Of a stretch of 64,000 nucleotides of DNA, positions 30,526-44,310 are shown piece after piece. Origin of the DNA: Folioceros fuciformis. Its lineage: Eukaryota; Anthocerotophyta; Anthocerotopsida; Anthocerotales. The stretch lies in assembly GCA_049999805.1 (NCBI GenBank), contig JBNGIO010006150.1, positions 1 through 64,000 on the forward strand, written 5' to 3'. Made by a program: the position numbers and the translations under genes. The stretch's first letter is position 1. Every line of letters begins with the position of its first letter. The notes under the pieces were generated by a model. The model did not search any database, was not told the DNA's origin, and saw only the letters and a program-made list of their open reading frames with translations.

Positions 30526-32645
30526 TTTTTAAATGTCAATATCCGCAATTGCTCAACCAAGGCGTTGGAGATACCTTCCCATTGTGCACTTGTTATGTTG
30601 GCTAGCTTCAAAACTCCGTTCGTACCATCCCATTATGCAAATAATACTCATAAATAATTATATATTGCACCATCGTCTTATTAGTCCCTTCATCTATGAG
30701 TATTCTGTACTATGGACTTGCACGCAACCTCTCCTTTTGTTGTTCGCGTAAAAAAGTTGGTTGAGAACCACATGCTCCTTACAAACACTATTTATAAGAT
30801 ATGAACCATATCTGGGATGCCCTTCACTCCAATATCCCTCATGAACTCACAAAGGTCTTTACACATATGGAAACTCAAATCTTCTTAGCAATAAAATAAG
30901 AGAACTTCAACAAGTTGAGAATCTCCTTATCCTCTTTGTTTTATATTAATATAAAATATTAATATAAAACATACAACTCCACCCAATAAAATGCAACCTT
31001 CCATTCTTCCTTGAAACTCTTTGTCTTTTGCACGTTTTATCTCTTTTAACTCAGTTGATTTGTTTGGTTATTGTCGCCACTCCTTGTTTAATTATCATGT
31101 GTAGCTCCTCCAAAAAACTTGGATGTTGCAATTTGAGAAAAATGAGCTATCTTTATTCGCAATTGTTTTTTAAAATATTATAGCACATGAAGAGCCAAAA
31201 AAAAGTTTTAAAGAAGAAGAGGTTAAAATGAGATGAGCTCAAACAAAAATGACTGTTAAATCTAAGGAGCTCAAAAACAGCTCTTAAAAAAAAAGAGCAC
31301 TTACCAAGAAGAAACAAGGAAGGAGAATAAGAAGCAAGAAAGAAGAACAAGCATACCACAATGAGAAGAGCAATAATGAGTGATGCTCCAAATGCTAGTG
31401 TTGTGGCCTTATGTACTATATATGATATGATATGAGTTCTATGTAAGCCTATGGTTATGAGATACCATATCTTTAGTCATGATGATACGTGTGTGCAAAT
31501 TAACAAATTATTGTGTACATGAATAACTACATTCAAAGAAAAATATTATTATTACATATCTATTTGTAACAATATCTATAGATGTATCAAAATAAGCTAA
31601 TAAAATCTCATAGATAAATAAAGACATAGCTGATAAATCCTACGGTAAGTGTCTTTATGACCATACTAATTATAAATTGGGTCCATATGTACATAATAGA
31701 TATAAATAGTTGGATATAAAATTAAATAACTTTCTAAGTCTAAACTGAACCATTTATGAGGTCCCTGAAAAAATAGGGGATCGAGGGTTGGGACCGACTC
31801 TTAAAGAACCTCTAGTCCCAAGTTCTTTTCTTCTTCGTTTTATTCTCAGTTTTTTTTATATCTTTCTTATTATATATACTTAAATTTACATATGAAGTGA
31901 GATACATGCATATTATCATCATAGTGCATACATACACATCATCCAAAGGTTGAAGAGATTATAATAAAAAACAAAGAAAAACAAAGTGGGCCTGCGGCTA
32001 AGTTGGAGGGCTAAGGGCCTTCGTGAAGGAATAGGACAGATAAAATACCATAAGGAGACAATCATGTTTGCTAGGTGTGGGCCTGAACATAAAATAAATC
32101 TGTACAAGCTTTTTCACATTCAATAAAACGCCGTGCGTATGGACTGCGCCATGAAACGAATTGCGCACACCTTATCACCGTTGGTGATAATAAAGCCATC
32201 CAAGTTGATGTCACAGTAATCCGACTGATGCGAATTAAAATAGAGTAACGCGTTGGTCACGCGTGGCGGAGAGTGTCCGCCTAGAGAGCAAGCTGGTTGG
32301 AAACGGGGATCCCAGATGTCTGTCGCCTCGCCTCATGACATCTCCCAGCCGGAGCTCAGGTGCACTAGGACGGGGTGAAATCCTTGCTTTCTTGTGGTTC
32401 AGATCTTGTCTGCAAGAATTGTAGCTAGAAGCTGGATGAAAGACCGGGAGCAGAATCTGATGGCTTGAAATGTGGGCTTTTTCTGCGTGGCACAGCACCG
32501 CGGAGGCAGCGAGCTGATCAAGATTTCAGCTCGGCTTGGACGAACTAAGCAGATCAGGATTTCAGCCAGGACAGAAGAGCGAAGTGGAAGTGCAGCCCGG
32601 CGCTGGTGCTGAGGCGGCCTCAGGGGCACTGGAGCAGCGGGCGAC
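30526..32645. other. AT-rich spacer and V-ATPase promoter
   Basis: 30530 to about 32100 is AT-rich with no recognisable gene. It may be further transposon debris: ...ggtccctgaaaaaataggggatcgagg... near 31760 could be an element end, but this is weak. From about 32250 composition becomes genic, and the last about 350 bp should be the 5' UTR and promoter of the V-ATPase gene. Confidence 0.5.
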
Positions 32646-35600
32646 ATGGGGGTGAAGATGGATCTCTACCGATCCGAGGACATGGAGCTTGTGCAGCTCA
32701 TAATCCCTGCTGAGTCTGCACATGATACCGTGACCTATGTGGGGGAGCTCGGTTTGATCCAGTTCAAGGATGTATGAATCGAAGCGCTTGCCTTTTCTGC
32801 CCCTGCCGCCTGAAGGCATTTTGGTTTGCAGCGGCGTAGGGGATGGGCGGGCGGATTGTATTCCTGGTGAAATTAATGTTGGTCTTGTTGTGTGGATTGG
32901 CAGCTCAACTCCGACAAAAGTCCGTTTCAGCGAACTTTTGCCGTCCAGGTAGTGTGTTGGAGCACGGTGTGTCATGTGAGGGTGTCCGGGTTTGGTTTTG
33001 CAAGATGGGGTTTTGAGCAACAGTGCCGGTTACGTTCAGGTGAAGCGCTGTGGAGAGATGGAGAGGAAGCTGAGGTTCTTCAAGGATCAGCTCACTAAAG
33101 CTGGCCTACATCCTGCCGCAAGACCGGTTTCGGAAATCGACGTTAATCTTGATGAGCTTGAGGTGCGTGTGTCGTGCCTGGTTGCACGTTATGTGGCAAT
33201 GCTTTATCTTGGAGCACTACGTTGTGACCCACCTGTGCTCAGGTCAAGCTTGCGGACTTGGAGTCAGAGCTGCTGGAGATCAACGCTAACAGTGAAAAGT
33301 TGACGCGCAGTCATAGCGAACTTAATGAGCTTAGGCTGGTATTGCAACAGGTGGGTTGACGCTCTAAGGAGTGTATACTTGACTTGAGTTGGTTCTGAGC
33401 GTGATGTGACGTGTGTCCAAGAACCTAGTGAATGGTCCAAGGATCTTCTGTCGTGGATTTTGTCTACACTGAGAGTAGCCTTGTGTGCCTTGACAGGCAG
33501 GAGCTTTCTTCACGTCAGCCCGCTCCACGGCAACCGCAGCACAAAGGGAACTTGACAGTGCTTCTCCAGCTTCTGGGGACGAAATAGACAGCCCCCTGCT
33601 CGAGCAGGTGTGTTCTCTTCTCAAGTATCTAATGCAGTAGCCTTAGGTGGTCGTGTACTGAGTTGCCAGTGATGAGTAATCTGACAATATCCCTCGTCGG
33701 TTTCTGTGATTGTTCCAGGAAATGCAGACTCAGCCTTCTAAACCAGTTCGCTTGGGGTTCATTGCTGGCGTAGTGCCCACAGAGAAATCCCTGGCATTTG
33801 AGCGAATCCTGTTCCGAGCAACGCGCGGAAATATGTTCCTCAAGCTTGCCCCTATCCAAGATTCTATCGTGGATCCAGTCACTGGTGAAAAGGTAGATGG
33901 AGGAGTCGTTTTGGAAGTCAGAGAAATGGACATGTGGGTGGTGCAAAGTTGGAGATGCTTTTTGCGTTTGAATATTCTAACATTTTCCACCTGGCAATGG
34001 TGCACTAGATGGCGAAATCAGTGTTCGTGGTGTTCTTTGCTGGAGAGAGGGCACGCACCAAGATATCCAAAATTGCTGACGTTTTTGCTGCCAACTGCTA
34101 CCCTTTCCCTGACGACGTCCCCAGTCAAAGGAAGCTGCTGCAAGATGTAATGAAGTGAAGTGAAATTATCTGGAAGCAGCAAGGTTCTGAATTGCAGTAG
34201 AGTGTGGCTTCTGAACGAGGTGCTTTCTTCTCCCAGGTTGCAGCGAGGCTAGAGGATCTCCAGACAACCATTGATGCAAGCACCTACCATCGGGACAGTG
34301 TGCTGACAACAATTGGGTATCAGCTGGAGCAGTGGGTCGCGCTGGTATGTACCCTTGGGCTTGCCTTGGTTAGTTGATTTGCTGTGCTGGTGAGGGCTGC
34401 AAAAGGTTTGGCTTGCCATGTCCCTCAGCTAGTGCCAGGATTTGTGTATTGTAGGTACGCCGGGAAAAGGCTGTGTTTCATGTTCTCAATTTGTTAAGCA
34501 TGGATGTGACGAAGAAATGCCTTGTGGGTGAGGGCTGGTGTCCTGTGGCTTCAAAGGCTAAGGTAAGCTTGCGGACACAGAGCACTCGGGATTGCAGGCC
34601 CAATGACTCCCGACTCCCTGCTCATGATTTCTTATTTTACTTCACCAGATTCAGGATGCTCTTCAGCGGGCTGCATTTGATAGCAATTCTCAAGTTGGAA
34701 CAATATTTCAAGTTTTGCATACAAAAGAGGAGCCTCCCACTTATTTTATAACGAACAAGTTCACTAACTCGTTTCAAGAGATTGTAGATGCTTACGGGTG
34801 AGTGGAAGTTCTGGAGTGTTGTTTGTGTCAAAGCCTGAGTGGATGTTCTGAGGGTCGGTGTGTGTCAAAGCGGTCATTCTTCGGCTCCGTCTGAACTGGG
34901 TTGTGGTTTTTGGGGTTGCAGAATTGCCAAATATCACGAAGCAAATCCTGGGGTTTTCACAATCATCAGCTTCCCATTCCTCTTCGCTGTTATGTTCGGT
35001 GACTGGGGCCATGGGATTGTGCTATTTCTGGCATCTCTTTATCTCATTGCAAATGAAAAGAAGTACTTACGAACGGTAAGGTTCTGGAGCTATGTACCTT
35101 TCCCCCTTCCATTGTTTGGTTACGCATCAATATTTGGTCTCATTTGTTTTTTTTGGGTGACAGAAATTGTCAGATATGGTGGAAATGACATTTGGAGGAA
35201 GATATGTGATCCTGCTCATGTCAATCTTTTCCATGTACACAGGACTCATTTATAATGAGTTCTTCTCCGTTCCTTTTGAGATCTTTGGCAAAACTGCTTA
35301 CTCATGCACAGTATCTGAAGACTACTGCAGGTATTACTTTTGAAGCAGTTGTCAATTCCGTTTGCTGTTGAATGGGATAGTTGTTGGTACCGCAACATGA
35401 AATCTGGCCCTTTGATTGAAAGCTGTTAATGTCAGTGCAGCAAGGAAGGCTTGCAAAAAGTTGGACCAACTTATCCTTTTGGTATCGACCCCATTTGGCA
35501 TGGTACTCGATCTGAGCTCCCCTTTTTGAACTCTGTGAAGATGAAAATGTCAATACTGCTGGGGGTTGCACAAATGACACTGGGAATATTCCTGAGCTTG

Positions 35601-36942
35601 TCGAATGCAAGGTTCTTCAAGAACTCTTTGAACATATGGTAGGTGTGATAACATTAATGTTTTGAAGTAACGTTGTGTGAAGGTTTAATGGTCATGGTGT
35701 GAAACTAACTTCTCATGTCTGCTCGCGTTGGTTGACTTACTTTGTGGCAGGTATGAATTTGTGCCTCAGCTGCTTTTCCTTGGCGCCCTTTTTGGATATC
35801 TGTGTGTCCTTATCATCATCAAGTGGGTAACAGGCTCACAGGCAGATCTCTATCATGTGATGATATACATGTTTTTGTCTCCCATGGAGGATCCAGGGGA
35901 AAATCAACTGTTCTGGGGTCAAAGAGGGGTTCAGGTAATGAAATGGGGCATCTGTAGGACAAAGTGTCAGTGTGGAGATTTTTGGTGAATGTTGCAGTGT
36001 TTTCCTGATATTGATTCTGATCCCTCAGTAGTGTTTCTGGTTTCCAGGTGGTGTTATTGCTGATTGCACTCGTTGCTGTTCCCTGGATGCTTTTGCCTAA
36101 ACCTTTGATCCTAAGAAGCCGGCATATTAACGTGAGATTTGAGATTTTGCATCTGTCCATTCCCCTTTTCCTTGTTTCAGTTCTTGTTTCCCCTTGAGTT
36201 CTTCAAGTCTTAAAGTCTTTTTTCGCTGGGCATTATGGACGACAGAAACTGCAAAATCAGAGGTATGAAGCCCTCAGGGAGTCAGACACGGATGATATCC
36301 ACGACGAGGATCACAATGAGCACGAAGAGTTTGAATTTAGTGAGGTCTTTGTTCACCAGATGATCCACACCATCGAGTTTGTTCTTGGAGCAGTTTCGAA
36401 TACAGCTTCATATCTCCGGCTCTGGGCGTTGAGGTATCGCGCTTTGATTTTCCTCCTCCCCCTTTGTTACATCATTTAGCATGGTCTACGTGGTCTGTTG
36501 TTTGTTGCATCACTCGACATGGATTTTCTGTCTTGCGGAGCGTGCATCAGTTTATATGTCATCTGATTCTCTGCTCGTCGTCATGTTGCAGTCTTGCTCA
36601 TTCACAGCTGTCATCTGTCTTCTACGAAAAAGTTCTGCTAACTGCATTCTCGTAAGGCTGACCAATGACCTGCAAGAGAACCTTTTTGCAACAAACTCTG
36701 ATCATGTGCCGCGGTTCTAACATCACGATATCCGCAGGTACTCCAACCCTGTGTTCTGGGTCATCGGTTTCCTGGTGTTTGCGCTTGCTACAATTGGCGT
36801 GTTACTGGTCATGGAGACCCTAAGTGCATTTCTGCACGCATTAAGGCTTCACTGGGTGGAATTCCAAAACAAGTTCTTCGCGGGCGATGGCTACAAGTTC
36901 CAACCATTCTCCTTCAAAACTCTGCCAGAGGACGAAATATAG
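32646..36942 (+). CDS. vacuolar H+-ATPase V0 subunit a (VHA-a)
   Basis: Eighteen exons keep phase: 32646-32771, 32904-32948, 33040-33162, 33243-33350, 33497-33607, 33719-33892, 34009-34146, 34237-34344, 34455-34562, 34649-34797, 34922-35075, 35164-35330, 35441-35638, 35751-35934, 36048-36131, 36246-36433, 36592-36651 and 36738-36942. They give 809 residues, the usual plant length. The cytosolic N-terminal arm starts [17 protein letters not shown]. The membrane half begins near [15 protein letters not shown] and holds several helices, including the one with the essential proton-path Arg in [16 protein letters not shown]. The protein couples rotor movement to proton transfer into vacuole or trans-Golgi. 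An acidic patch ([18 protein letters not shown]) lies before that helix. It is tail-to-tail with RPB2, 293 bp apart. Confidence 0.97.
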
Positions 36943-37235
36943 TTCCCCGCGATCACCCCCCCTGCGTCGTCGACCTTGGTTTTAGCCTGTTGGCCACTAG
37001 GCGCAGCACTCGACGTAAACAATGGTCGATGATTTCACGTTTTATGGGTGTGTGACGGGCAATGGTACTTCTAGGTGCTTGTGTGTCCCCAGTGGCATGT
37101 GCACCTAGGTTGGTGGAAGGATGCAGCAAGCAAGCACAGGGTTGGTTTTTACTATAGTCACCATGGAAACCTACTGTGCTGCGCGGTGTCCTCCTCTGTA
37201 ATCTAATTGGTTGCCAGGAATTCCGTGGTGGCGTC

Positions 37236-40200
37236 TCAGGATCCTCCGAATCTCTTTATGTGTTCCAGTTTAAGAGCCTTCACTTCTCGCGTGTACATCC
37301 TGGGAGCTATGGCCATGGACATGAGCTCCTGGAACAGGAGCTTGCACGCGTAGGGAACGTGCACTTGCACTATATCCGTCTTATTCTTACATCCTCGGCA
37401 CTCGTAGGTGTTCTTCTTCAAGTTGGCGATGGCGATGAGGCCGCAGTGCTGGCAGACATGCACCCTGTAGGCGTCGCTCTGATCGAAGAGCCTTTCCTTG
37501 AGGAAGTGGGCTGCCCCATGTGCTATCATGCAGTCCCTCTCCATCTCCCCGAACCTGAGGCCCCCATCTCTGGACCTTCCTTCAGCAGGCTGGCGGGTGA
37601 GGATCTGCACGGGGCCCCTCCCTCGAGAATGGATCTTGTCGTCCACCATGTGCTTCAGCCTCTGATAGTAGGTGGGTCCTAGGAAGACCATGGCAGCCAG
37701 AGGCTTCCCTGTGTGCCCGTTGTACATTCTCTCGAACCCCCGCATCTGGTACCCGCACTTGTTCAGAGCCTTGCTGATGTTGTCCACTGTGACATCCGTG
37801 AAGGGGGTGGCGTCCCCCTCCTTCCCCATGTGCGCTGCCACCTTCCCCATGATGCACTCGATCAGCTGCCCGATGGTCATTCGCGACGGGATGGCATGCG
37901 GGTTCACGATGATGTCGGGAGTGATGCCCTCCTGGGTCCACGGCATGTCCTCCTGCGTGTACGTCATCCCCACAGTCCCCTTCTGCCCGTGCCGGCTGCT
38001 GAACTTGTCTCCGATCTGCGGGATCCTGATGGACCGAACCCTGATCTTCACAAACCTGAGCCCATCGGCGTTGGTGGTGAGCAGGACCTGGTCGATCATC
38101 CCGCTCTCGCTGTGCCGGAGACATGTGCTCTGATCCCTCTTGGAGTATCTCTGATGGGTCTGATCCCCGTGCTCCTCCCCGTGCAGGGGCGTGGTCTTGC
38201 CTATGATCACATCCTCCCCAGACACCCTGGTCCCGGGAGGAGCCAGCCCATCCAGATCCAGCTTGTCGTACGAGCCATGCCTCATCCCCGTCGTGTTCTC
38301 CCTGTTGGGCCTCTCGAACTCCTCCTTCACCAGGCTCCCCTGCTTCTTCTCCTCGTCCCTGTACGACCTGTAGAAGATCGAGCGGAAGAAGCCCCGGTCT
38401 ATGGCAGACTGGTTCATGATCACCGAGTCCTCCTGGTTGTACCCAGAGTAGCATGCAATGGCCACGATAGCATTGATCCCCGCAGGCAGCTGCCTGAAAT
38501 GCAGATGTTCCATGGCCCTGGTGGTCACCAGAGGCTTCTGCGGGTAGTACAGCACGTAGGCCAACGTATCCATCCGGAGCTGGTAGTTCGTGACGTAGAT
38601 CCCCATGGCCTGCTTGCCCATGGCAGACTGGTACGTGTTCCTCGGGCTCTGGTTGTGGTCAGGGAAGGGGATGATGGACCCGCACACTCCCAGAATCATG
38701 GACGGATGGATCTCACAATGGGTGTATATATCAGAGTATGCCTCATCCGGATTGTTCCTGGCATTCACAAGGTCAGCAATGGTCATGGAGATCATGGTCG
38801 TCTCCTCCTCCTCCGTATCCACGTACTCGAAGAAACCCTTGTCCACCAGCACATTCCACCCTCCCGCCGCCGACTCCCTCTGCTGCAACGCTCTCATGTC
38901 CGACTTCTTGATCAGCAGCCGCTGCTTCTCCACGATGAACAAGGGCCGGCTGCACCGCCCATAATCTGTGTACAGCCTCAGCTCCTTCAACCTGATGTCC
39001 CTCACAACCCCAACTTCCGGATTCACATCCACCTGCCTCCTCAGCGACCTCAAAGTCCTCACCAGCAGCTCGGGGTCTCGATGTATCCCCACCCAACACC
39101 CGTTGACAAACACCTTGGTGGAGTTGGGGATCACGGCAGGGGAGATCTCCTCGAACCCTTCCGTGCTCCACTCGTCCAGAAACTCCAGAATTGGGTTGGC
39201 CACGGATCCCACCGTGATGTAAGCCATGAGAGCCAGATTCTTCACCAACCCACAAGCCTGCCCTTCAGGAGTCTCTGCCGGGCACATCATCCCCCAGTGC
39301 GAATTATGCAGCTGCCGGGGCTTGGCCAGCTTTCCTTCCCTCCCGATGGGAGAATTCAGCCTCCTCAGGTGGGAAAGGGTCGAAGCATACGTCAGCCTGT
39401 TCAACACCTGCGACACTCCAGCCCTCACCCCCGCCGTGTTGGCCTGCCCCCAGTTCCCCGTTGCCAGAGAATACTTCAAGGCACTGGTGATGGTCTTTGC
39501 CTTCACAGCGTATGCCAAATTCACATCCTTCCCATCATCCACGCACTTCTGCAGATAGCTCCTCACGTCCTTGGTCAGCTTCCTGAACAGCATCCTGAAC
39601 AAACCCCCCAGCAAAGGTCCTGCCAGATCCAGCCTCTTGTTCCCATAGTGATCCCTATCATCCTCAGCCCTCCTCCCCAAAGCACAGAGCAGCAGCCGGT
39701 GGATGATGTATCCAAAGAAATACGCTTTCTTGGTCTCGAAGAACTCGCCCACTCCCACATGGGGAAGCATCTCCTTCTGCAAGATCTCTTTGGCATACTT
39801 GATCCGCTTCTCCCTCGTCACCCCAACGGTGGACCCTCTCTTCCCGATATAATCCAGCGCCACCTGCTGGTTCTGGATCACAAACGCCTCCTCCAGCGAC
39901 GGCCTCAGAAGCTCCATCATGGCAGTGTCCGTGAAGTCGTAGCAGATGTGCTCCAGAATGTCCTTGTCTGCGACATATCCCAGAGCTCGGAACACGACGA
40001 TGATGGGGATCTCGGTTCTGATGTACGGAAGAGTTGCTCTGATGTACTGCCCCGAGGACCCCCCTTTCGCCCCGGCCCTGGAGAGCATGCGAACGAACAT
40101 GCTGCTCGCTGGCCGGTTCTGATTCTCTGCCATAGACCTCACCTCCGCGACGAAAGCGTACTTGTTCGGCTGCCGTTTCTTGAAGACGTAGACGTGGTTT

Positions 40201-40805
40201 GTGCTCATTTTCTCCTGCGCGATCAGAACCTTCTCGCTGCCGTTGATGATAAAGTACCCGCCCTGGTCGTAGGGGCATTCTCCGAGTTCGGTGAGATCCT
40301 TGTCCGAGTTTCCATGGAGCGTGCAGTTCCGCGACCTCAGCATGATGGGAACCTTGCCAATGTACACCTTCGGGAGCTCCTCCTGCTCCACCTCCTCCTC
40401 CCCGTCGTCTCCCTTCCTTATCACCTTCTTCACCACGTCCATGTAGAGGGGAGCCGAGTAGGTGAGGTTCCGCAGCCTGGCAGCTTTCGGGAAGAGGGTG
40501 GCCGTCTCCCCGTCTGATTCTGTCATCATCGGCCGGCTCAAGTATATCTGCCCGAAGTTGATCTTGTACAGCGTCTCCCCCTGGTCCGCCTCCCCCGCGC
40601 TCCTGCCCGGGTTGTGCTGCGACTCGGACCGGATCTCGATGTCAGCCGACTCATCCACGATCTCCTGCATCGTGTTCAGGATGAACTCGTCGAACGAGTC
40701 CAGCTGCTGCCGCACGAGCCCTTTCTCCTCGAAGAAGGCGCTGATCACAGCCCACGCATCCTCCTGCGTGATCTCTTCGTCTTCTTCCTCCTCGTCCCCG
40801 TACAT
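37236..40805 (-). CDS. RPB2: RNA polymerase II second-largest subunit (RPB2), intronless
   Basis: A single uninterrupted frame of 1189 residues, within one residue or so of plant RPB2. The acidic start [11 protein letters not shown] matches the family. Conserved blocks follow: [37 protein letters not shown], the fork region [20 protein letters not shown], the catalytic-site [20 protein letters not shown] and [15 protein letters not shown]. The C-terminal clamp zinc site is C-x2-C...C-x2-C (CQHCG...CRGCK), then [12 protein letters not shown]2 forms the wall and half of the active site of Pol II. Plant RPB2 genes normally have many introns; this one has none. Codon use is GC-rich, so a long spurious open frame runs antisense. 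Confidence 0.98.
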   Translation of the reverse strand: MYGDEEEEDEEITQEDAWAVISAFFEEKGLVRQQLDSFDEFILNTMQEIVDESADIEIRSESQHNPGRSAGEADQGETLYKINFGQIYLSRPMMTESDGETATLFPKAARLRNLTYSAPLYMDVVKKVIRKGDDGEEEVEQEELPKVYIGKVPIMLRSRNCTLHGNSDKDLTELGECPYDQGGYFIINGSEKVLIAQEKMSTNHVYVFKKRQPNKYAFVAEVRSMAENQNRPASSMFVRMLSRAGAKGGSSGQYIRATLPYIRTEIPIIVVFRALGYVADKDILEHICYDFTDTAMMELLRPSLEEAFVIQNQQVALDYIGKRGSTVGVTREKRIKYAKEILQKEMLPHVGVGEFFETKKAYFFGYIIHRLLLCALGRRAEDDRDHYGNKRLDLAGPLLGGLFRMLFRKLTKDVRSYLQKCVDDGKDVNLAYAVKAKTITSALKYSLATGNWGQANTAGVRAGVSQVLNRLTYASTLSHLRRLNSPIGREGKLAKPRQLHNSHWGMMCPAETPEGQACGLVKNLALMAYITVGSVANPILEFLDEWSTEGFEEISPAVIPNSTKVFVNGCWVGIHRDPELLVRTLRSLRRQVDVNPEVGVVRDIRLKELRLYTDYGRCSRPLFIVEKQRLLIKKSDMRALQQRESAAGGWNVLVDKGFFEYVDTEEEETTMISMTIADLVNARNNPDEAYSDIYTHCEIHPSMILGVCGSIIPFPDHNQSPRNTYQSAMGKQAMGIYVTNYQLRMDTLAYVLYYPQKPLVTTRAMEHLHFRQLPAGINAIVAIACYSGYNQEDSVIMNQSAIDRGFFRSIFYRSYRDEEKKQGSLVKEEFERPNRENTTGMRHGSYDKLDLDGLAPPGTRVSGEDVIIGKTTPLHGEEHGDQTHQRYSKRDQSTCLRHSESGMIDQVLLTTNADGLRFVKIRVRSIRIPQIGDKFSSRHGQKGTVGMTYTQEDMPWTQEGITPDIIVNPHAIPSRMTIGQLIECIMGKVAAHMGKEGDATPFTDVTVDNISKALNKCGYQMRGFERMYNGHTGKPLAAMVFLGPTYYQRLKHMVDDKIHSRGRGPVQILTRQPAEGRSRDGGLRFGEMERDCMIAHGAAHFLKERLFDQSDAYRVHVCQHCGLIAIANLKKNTYECRGCKNKTDIVQVHVPYACKLLFQELMSMAIAPRMYTREVKALKLEHIKRFGGS

Positions 40806-41501
40806 TTCTGCTGTTTCTGCCGCGTCTTCCTCGTCTTCTTGCTATCGTCTCACCATCAAGCCCAGCCCGGCTGCTGTCGAATGCCAGCGACCAAACTTCA
40901 AGCGTCAAGAACTACTGCCTCTTCCCAGCGCTGGGAACGCCGTTGATGTACGTACGTCGTGTTGAGTGATGAGCATGCTGACTCGGGTTAGTCTAGGTTG
41001 TAACCAGGGTTAGATGCGGGTTAGAAGCCTCTCGAGCCAGCCGCTAGAATGGCTCGAGGAGATGCACAGCGGGGTTTTGTTGGAACTCCACCGATTTGGT
41101 GGGAGGAGGCGTCTTTGCCGCACGCAGTGAGACGCGGGGAGGTGAGAATGAGCGGCAGAGTCAATGCTTTGAGAATTGCTGCTTTTCTGTTCTGGAATCA
41201 GGTTGTTGTGGTTGATGCTGCTCCCGTCTTGTGATGTGGGATCAGTGTGGGGTTTTAAGGCCTCCGTCCGTGCTTGGAGGATTGGGGGTGATGTGATGGT
41301 TGGTGCGGAGGAGGGAGCATGCGTTTCATTTTCAGATCCGGGTTGGTGTGTCAGGTGATGCTCAGCTGAATAGTTTGATTGGAGCTGAAGGAGAGGGAAG
41401 CGGTCCCGGATGGAGTGCGAGGGAGCAGCTGTGGCGGCCTGATTTTCTGAGGCTGCTCGGGCTAGCCATGACATGCATGCGCGCTCTGTTCCCGTGCAAC
41501 C
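40806..41501. other. divergent promoter region between RPB2 and AIM24-family gene
   Basis: About 0.7 kb between two divergent housekeeping genes. No TATA box stands out on either side, and no repeat or extra gene is supported. Confidence 0.45.
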
Positions 41502-43778
41502 ATGGCTGCTCCAGCTTTGTCCACGCCCTTCCAGCCGTATGTCTATCAGGTATGACTGCTTTCCAGCAAGTTGCAGGTTTTGATTCTCCTTGTCGATGGG
41601 GCTTCGTAGTGCGCAATCGGCACTCTATCGGTCTGGGGTTCTGGAGTCCTGTTAGGTTGGCTATGAGTCGGCCGCTGCTGATTTCTGTTAGCAAGGCCTG
41701 CAATTCCCCTGGCTGCTTCGTTCATCTGTATGTAGAAGGAGACGAATGGCTTGGTTACCATCTCGTGGAAGTCTGGTTGGTGAATTATAGTTGTTTTGTA
41801 ACTGCTACGGCGCCGGAATTCTGCTGAAGGACTTCAGTCTGATTCATGTGGATGCAGCTTTATGCTTTAAAGGCCCCTACGGTGTCTAGCTCTGTGACGC
41901 GTTTATCGGCTGTTTCAGAGTCCGCAAGCATCGATAACGCCGTTTCAGATACTTGGTGGGGAAGCACAAGTCGTGCAGGCAAGCTTTGGCTTCCTTGTTC
42001 TGCTTCTTGCTTGTCCTGTCGTTTTCCTCAGGGTGTTCTGGTCTCTGATCTGTTGTGGGTGCCTCTCGTGGTTCAGATAATGTTGAAACCAGATGAGAAA
42101 ATCATAGCAAGGCCAGGTATGAGTCTTAGCAGTCACTCGTTTGTTTTAGGAGACCAAGACTGAGTCTGACTATTTCGATAATATGCAGGCGCTCATGTCT
42201 CGGTTTCTTCTCACGTCCTCATTGCCTGTGGTGTTAACTGCATGCAGGAATGATGTGCTACATGTCTGGATCAGTGCAGGTGGAAAATAATCTACCTGTG
42301 GACAATAACCTCCTTGCTGGTTTCTTTCAATGGCTGTTTGCAAAACATCAGCCAACAATCACGTACTACTCAACTTCCACTGTGATTGTCATGTGCGCTA
42401 AACTATGCAACTTGTGTAATCTGGACACCAGAATGTCATTGTTGGTTCTGAAGTGGCCCAACTGGTGGTGAATACCGTCTCAGGTTTGTCAACTCCGGAG
42501 GTGGAGATGGCTACATTGGTTTAGCGGCCCCTGCACCAGCAAGGATTCTTCCAGTGCGCCCTAGCCTTTTGTCCGAATTCGCCTTTTCGTCTGCAAGCAT
42601 TGCTTGGAGACACTAATAGCTGTGGTTCCTTGTCGACAGGTTGACCTGGCCTTGTTTGGTGGGGAGATTATCTGCCAGGTGTTCTTCCAAGCCTCTGGAA
42701 AAATTCACTGGCCCTTACTCTGCAACCTGGCTTTGATTTAACAATCCTGATTATCTTGCAGCGAGATTCATACTTGTGCTCCATCAATGATGTGAAAGTG
42801 TCCTCTCTCACAACCCGACGCGTGCGGGCTGGGTTTTTGGTGGCAGAGGTGGAATCACTAGAATGTCGCTTTTGAGCAGAATGAATGTGCTCGGCAAAGT
42901 AGATGAGGTTGCAATGATCAGATATTCTCGGCAAAGTTGGTTTGTTGAGCAACCTCGTATCTGTCTGGTGTGGTTGCAGGCTGTTTACATGCACAAGCTA
43001 GTAGGACGCGGGCTTGCCTTCATCACAGCTGGAGGGTCTAGTAGGTTCTTGTCTGCAGTATCACCTGTTTAGTTGGCATTCGGTGGTTGTGACAGTGATA
43101 TCCTCCATGAGCATTTTTATGTTGTCTTGGTGGCCCCAATATCTTGCATTCATGTCCGGAGATATCTTGCTGGATTTGCGCTTAACATTCTCTATCGCGT
43201 GTGTTGTGTACAGTTGTTCAAAAGAGTCTTGCCCGGGGAGAAGCGTTGATTGTTGATGCTGGTTGTGTTGTTGCCATGACAAGCAATGTTAGTATGGAGG
43301 TGAAATACGTCGGCAACCTCAAGTGGCCGTTGTTTGCGGTAAATCTTATGGTTGACCTTCCAAGTTGCGATGTATGTTGAACCAGCTTACGTCTGTATTG
43401 AGCATCCCACCTACAGCATGCAAGATTGTTTTTGTATTGAGTGCCCCAAGCCGATCGGTTCTGAGGATGGAGTTCATGCACGTGTTGCAGAGTGACGGAC
43501 TCTTTCAAGCGCATTTGACTGGACCCGGAGTTGTCTTCATTCAAAGCTTGCCTTTCGGTCGCTTTGCTCAGCGTCTAGCAAGGTACATTGTATTAGGTTC
43601 CATCAGTGAATGACATGTCGGTGTGGTGTTGAATGTTGTTCTGAGTTAATGCCTCTCGCATTGCAGGGCCGTCTCAAACTCTACCATGCGAGAGAACCCA
43701 CGAGTCCTGTTCCAACTCATTTTGTTCTTCTTCCTAGCTTATGTCATGATTCTTACCTCCATACTTTTTTCCGAGTGA
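41502..43778 (+). CDS. AIM24 (DUF124/TIGR00266) family protein with C-terminal membrane anchor
   Basis: Eleven exons in phase: 41502-41549, 41919-41978, 42077-42116, 42248-42362, 42484-42553, 42640-42678, 42762-42848, 42980-43040, 43214-43338, 43491-43582 and 43667-43778, giving 282 residues. The second intron has a GC donor (CAG/GCAAGC at 41979). The family pattern is clear: FQILGGEAQVVQ, MMCYMSGSVQVEN, GGGDGYIGLAAPAPARILPV, DLALFGGEIICQ, GRGLAFITAGGS, HLTGPGVVFIQSLP. The last exon adds a hydrophobic helix (LILFFFLAYVMILTSILF), so a tail-anchored membrane protein is likely. The yeast namesake acts in mitochondrial inner-membrane organisation; the plant role is not established from sequence. 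Confidence 0.9.
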
Positions 43779-43989
43779 CCAAAGCCATTCAGCTTGCTCT
43801 TGGCATCCAGAACTTGAGGACGGCTCCTTGTGGGAACGCTACAGCAAGGAAGTGGACACCATTGCAACTTCCCTTCCTCTTAACGAAGTGAAAATGAGTT
43901 GATATCTCACATCCTTCAGATTAGAACCCGCAAATTTACTACAAATTTGCTAGAGTAGAACAGGAGTCCAGGATTTCAATTACACTGGC

Positions 43990-44200
43990 CATTTTTGACC
44001 ATTGTTGGCTATCAAACCAGTGCGCCCTAGCAATGAGCATTGGGGAACCGGCTTGGACCTACAAAGTCTTCCGTTTTGGAAGGGTGCAGGAACAGCTTTC
44101 TCCGGCTCTTTACAGCAGAGCTCCACGAAGAAAGCTCCATAACTAAGCTGGTCAGGCACATAACAAGCATCCTCGTATCTAACAAGGGCGAAGGACTCCA
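43990..44200 (-). pseudogene. duplicated terminal exon of the PhoPQ/AprA-like gene
   Basis: Bases 44010-44180 align with 44399-44578, the last exon of the neighbouring gene, in the same orientation. Shared blocks include YGAFFVEL, the gagctccac-aagaaagc-ccata stretch, and the terminal tatcaaac-agt-tgcccc. Small deletions shift the frame after YGAFFVELCC and a stop precedes the normal tail. The upstream exons are not duplicated here. It is a relic exon. Confidence 0.8.
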
Positions 44201-44310
44201 TTGCCACAGACAGCAAGCCTTCCAGCTTCCGACCTTCTTCGTTCGATGGAAGGCAGTTCCAGACATCAAAGGCACAAACCCGTTTCAGGGCCCTATCCCG
44301 TAATAGTTAG

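Noticed and set aside
37713-40517. 934-codon open frame on the plus strand across RPB2
   Set aside because: It is the antisense of the RPB2 coding sequence. GC-rich codon use removes stops, and its translation has no family pattern while the minus strand is unmistakable RPB2.
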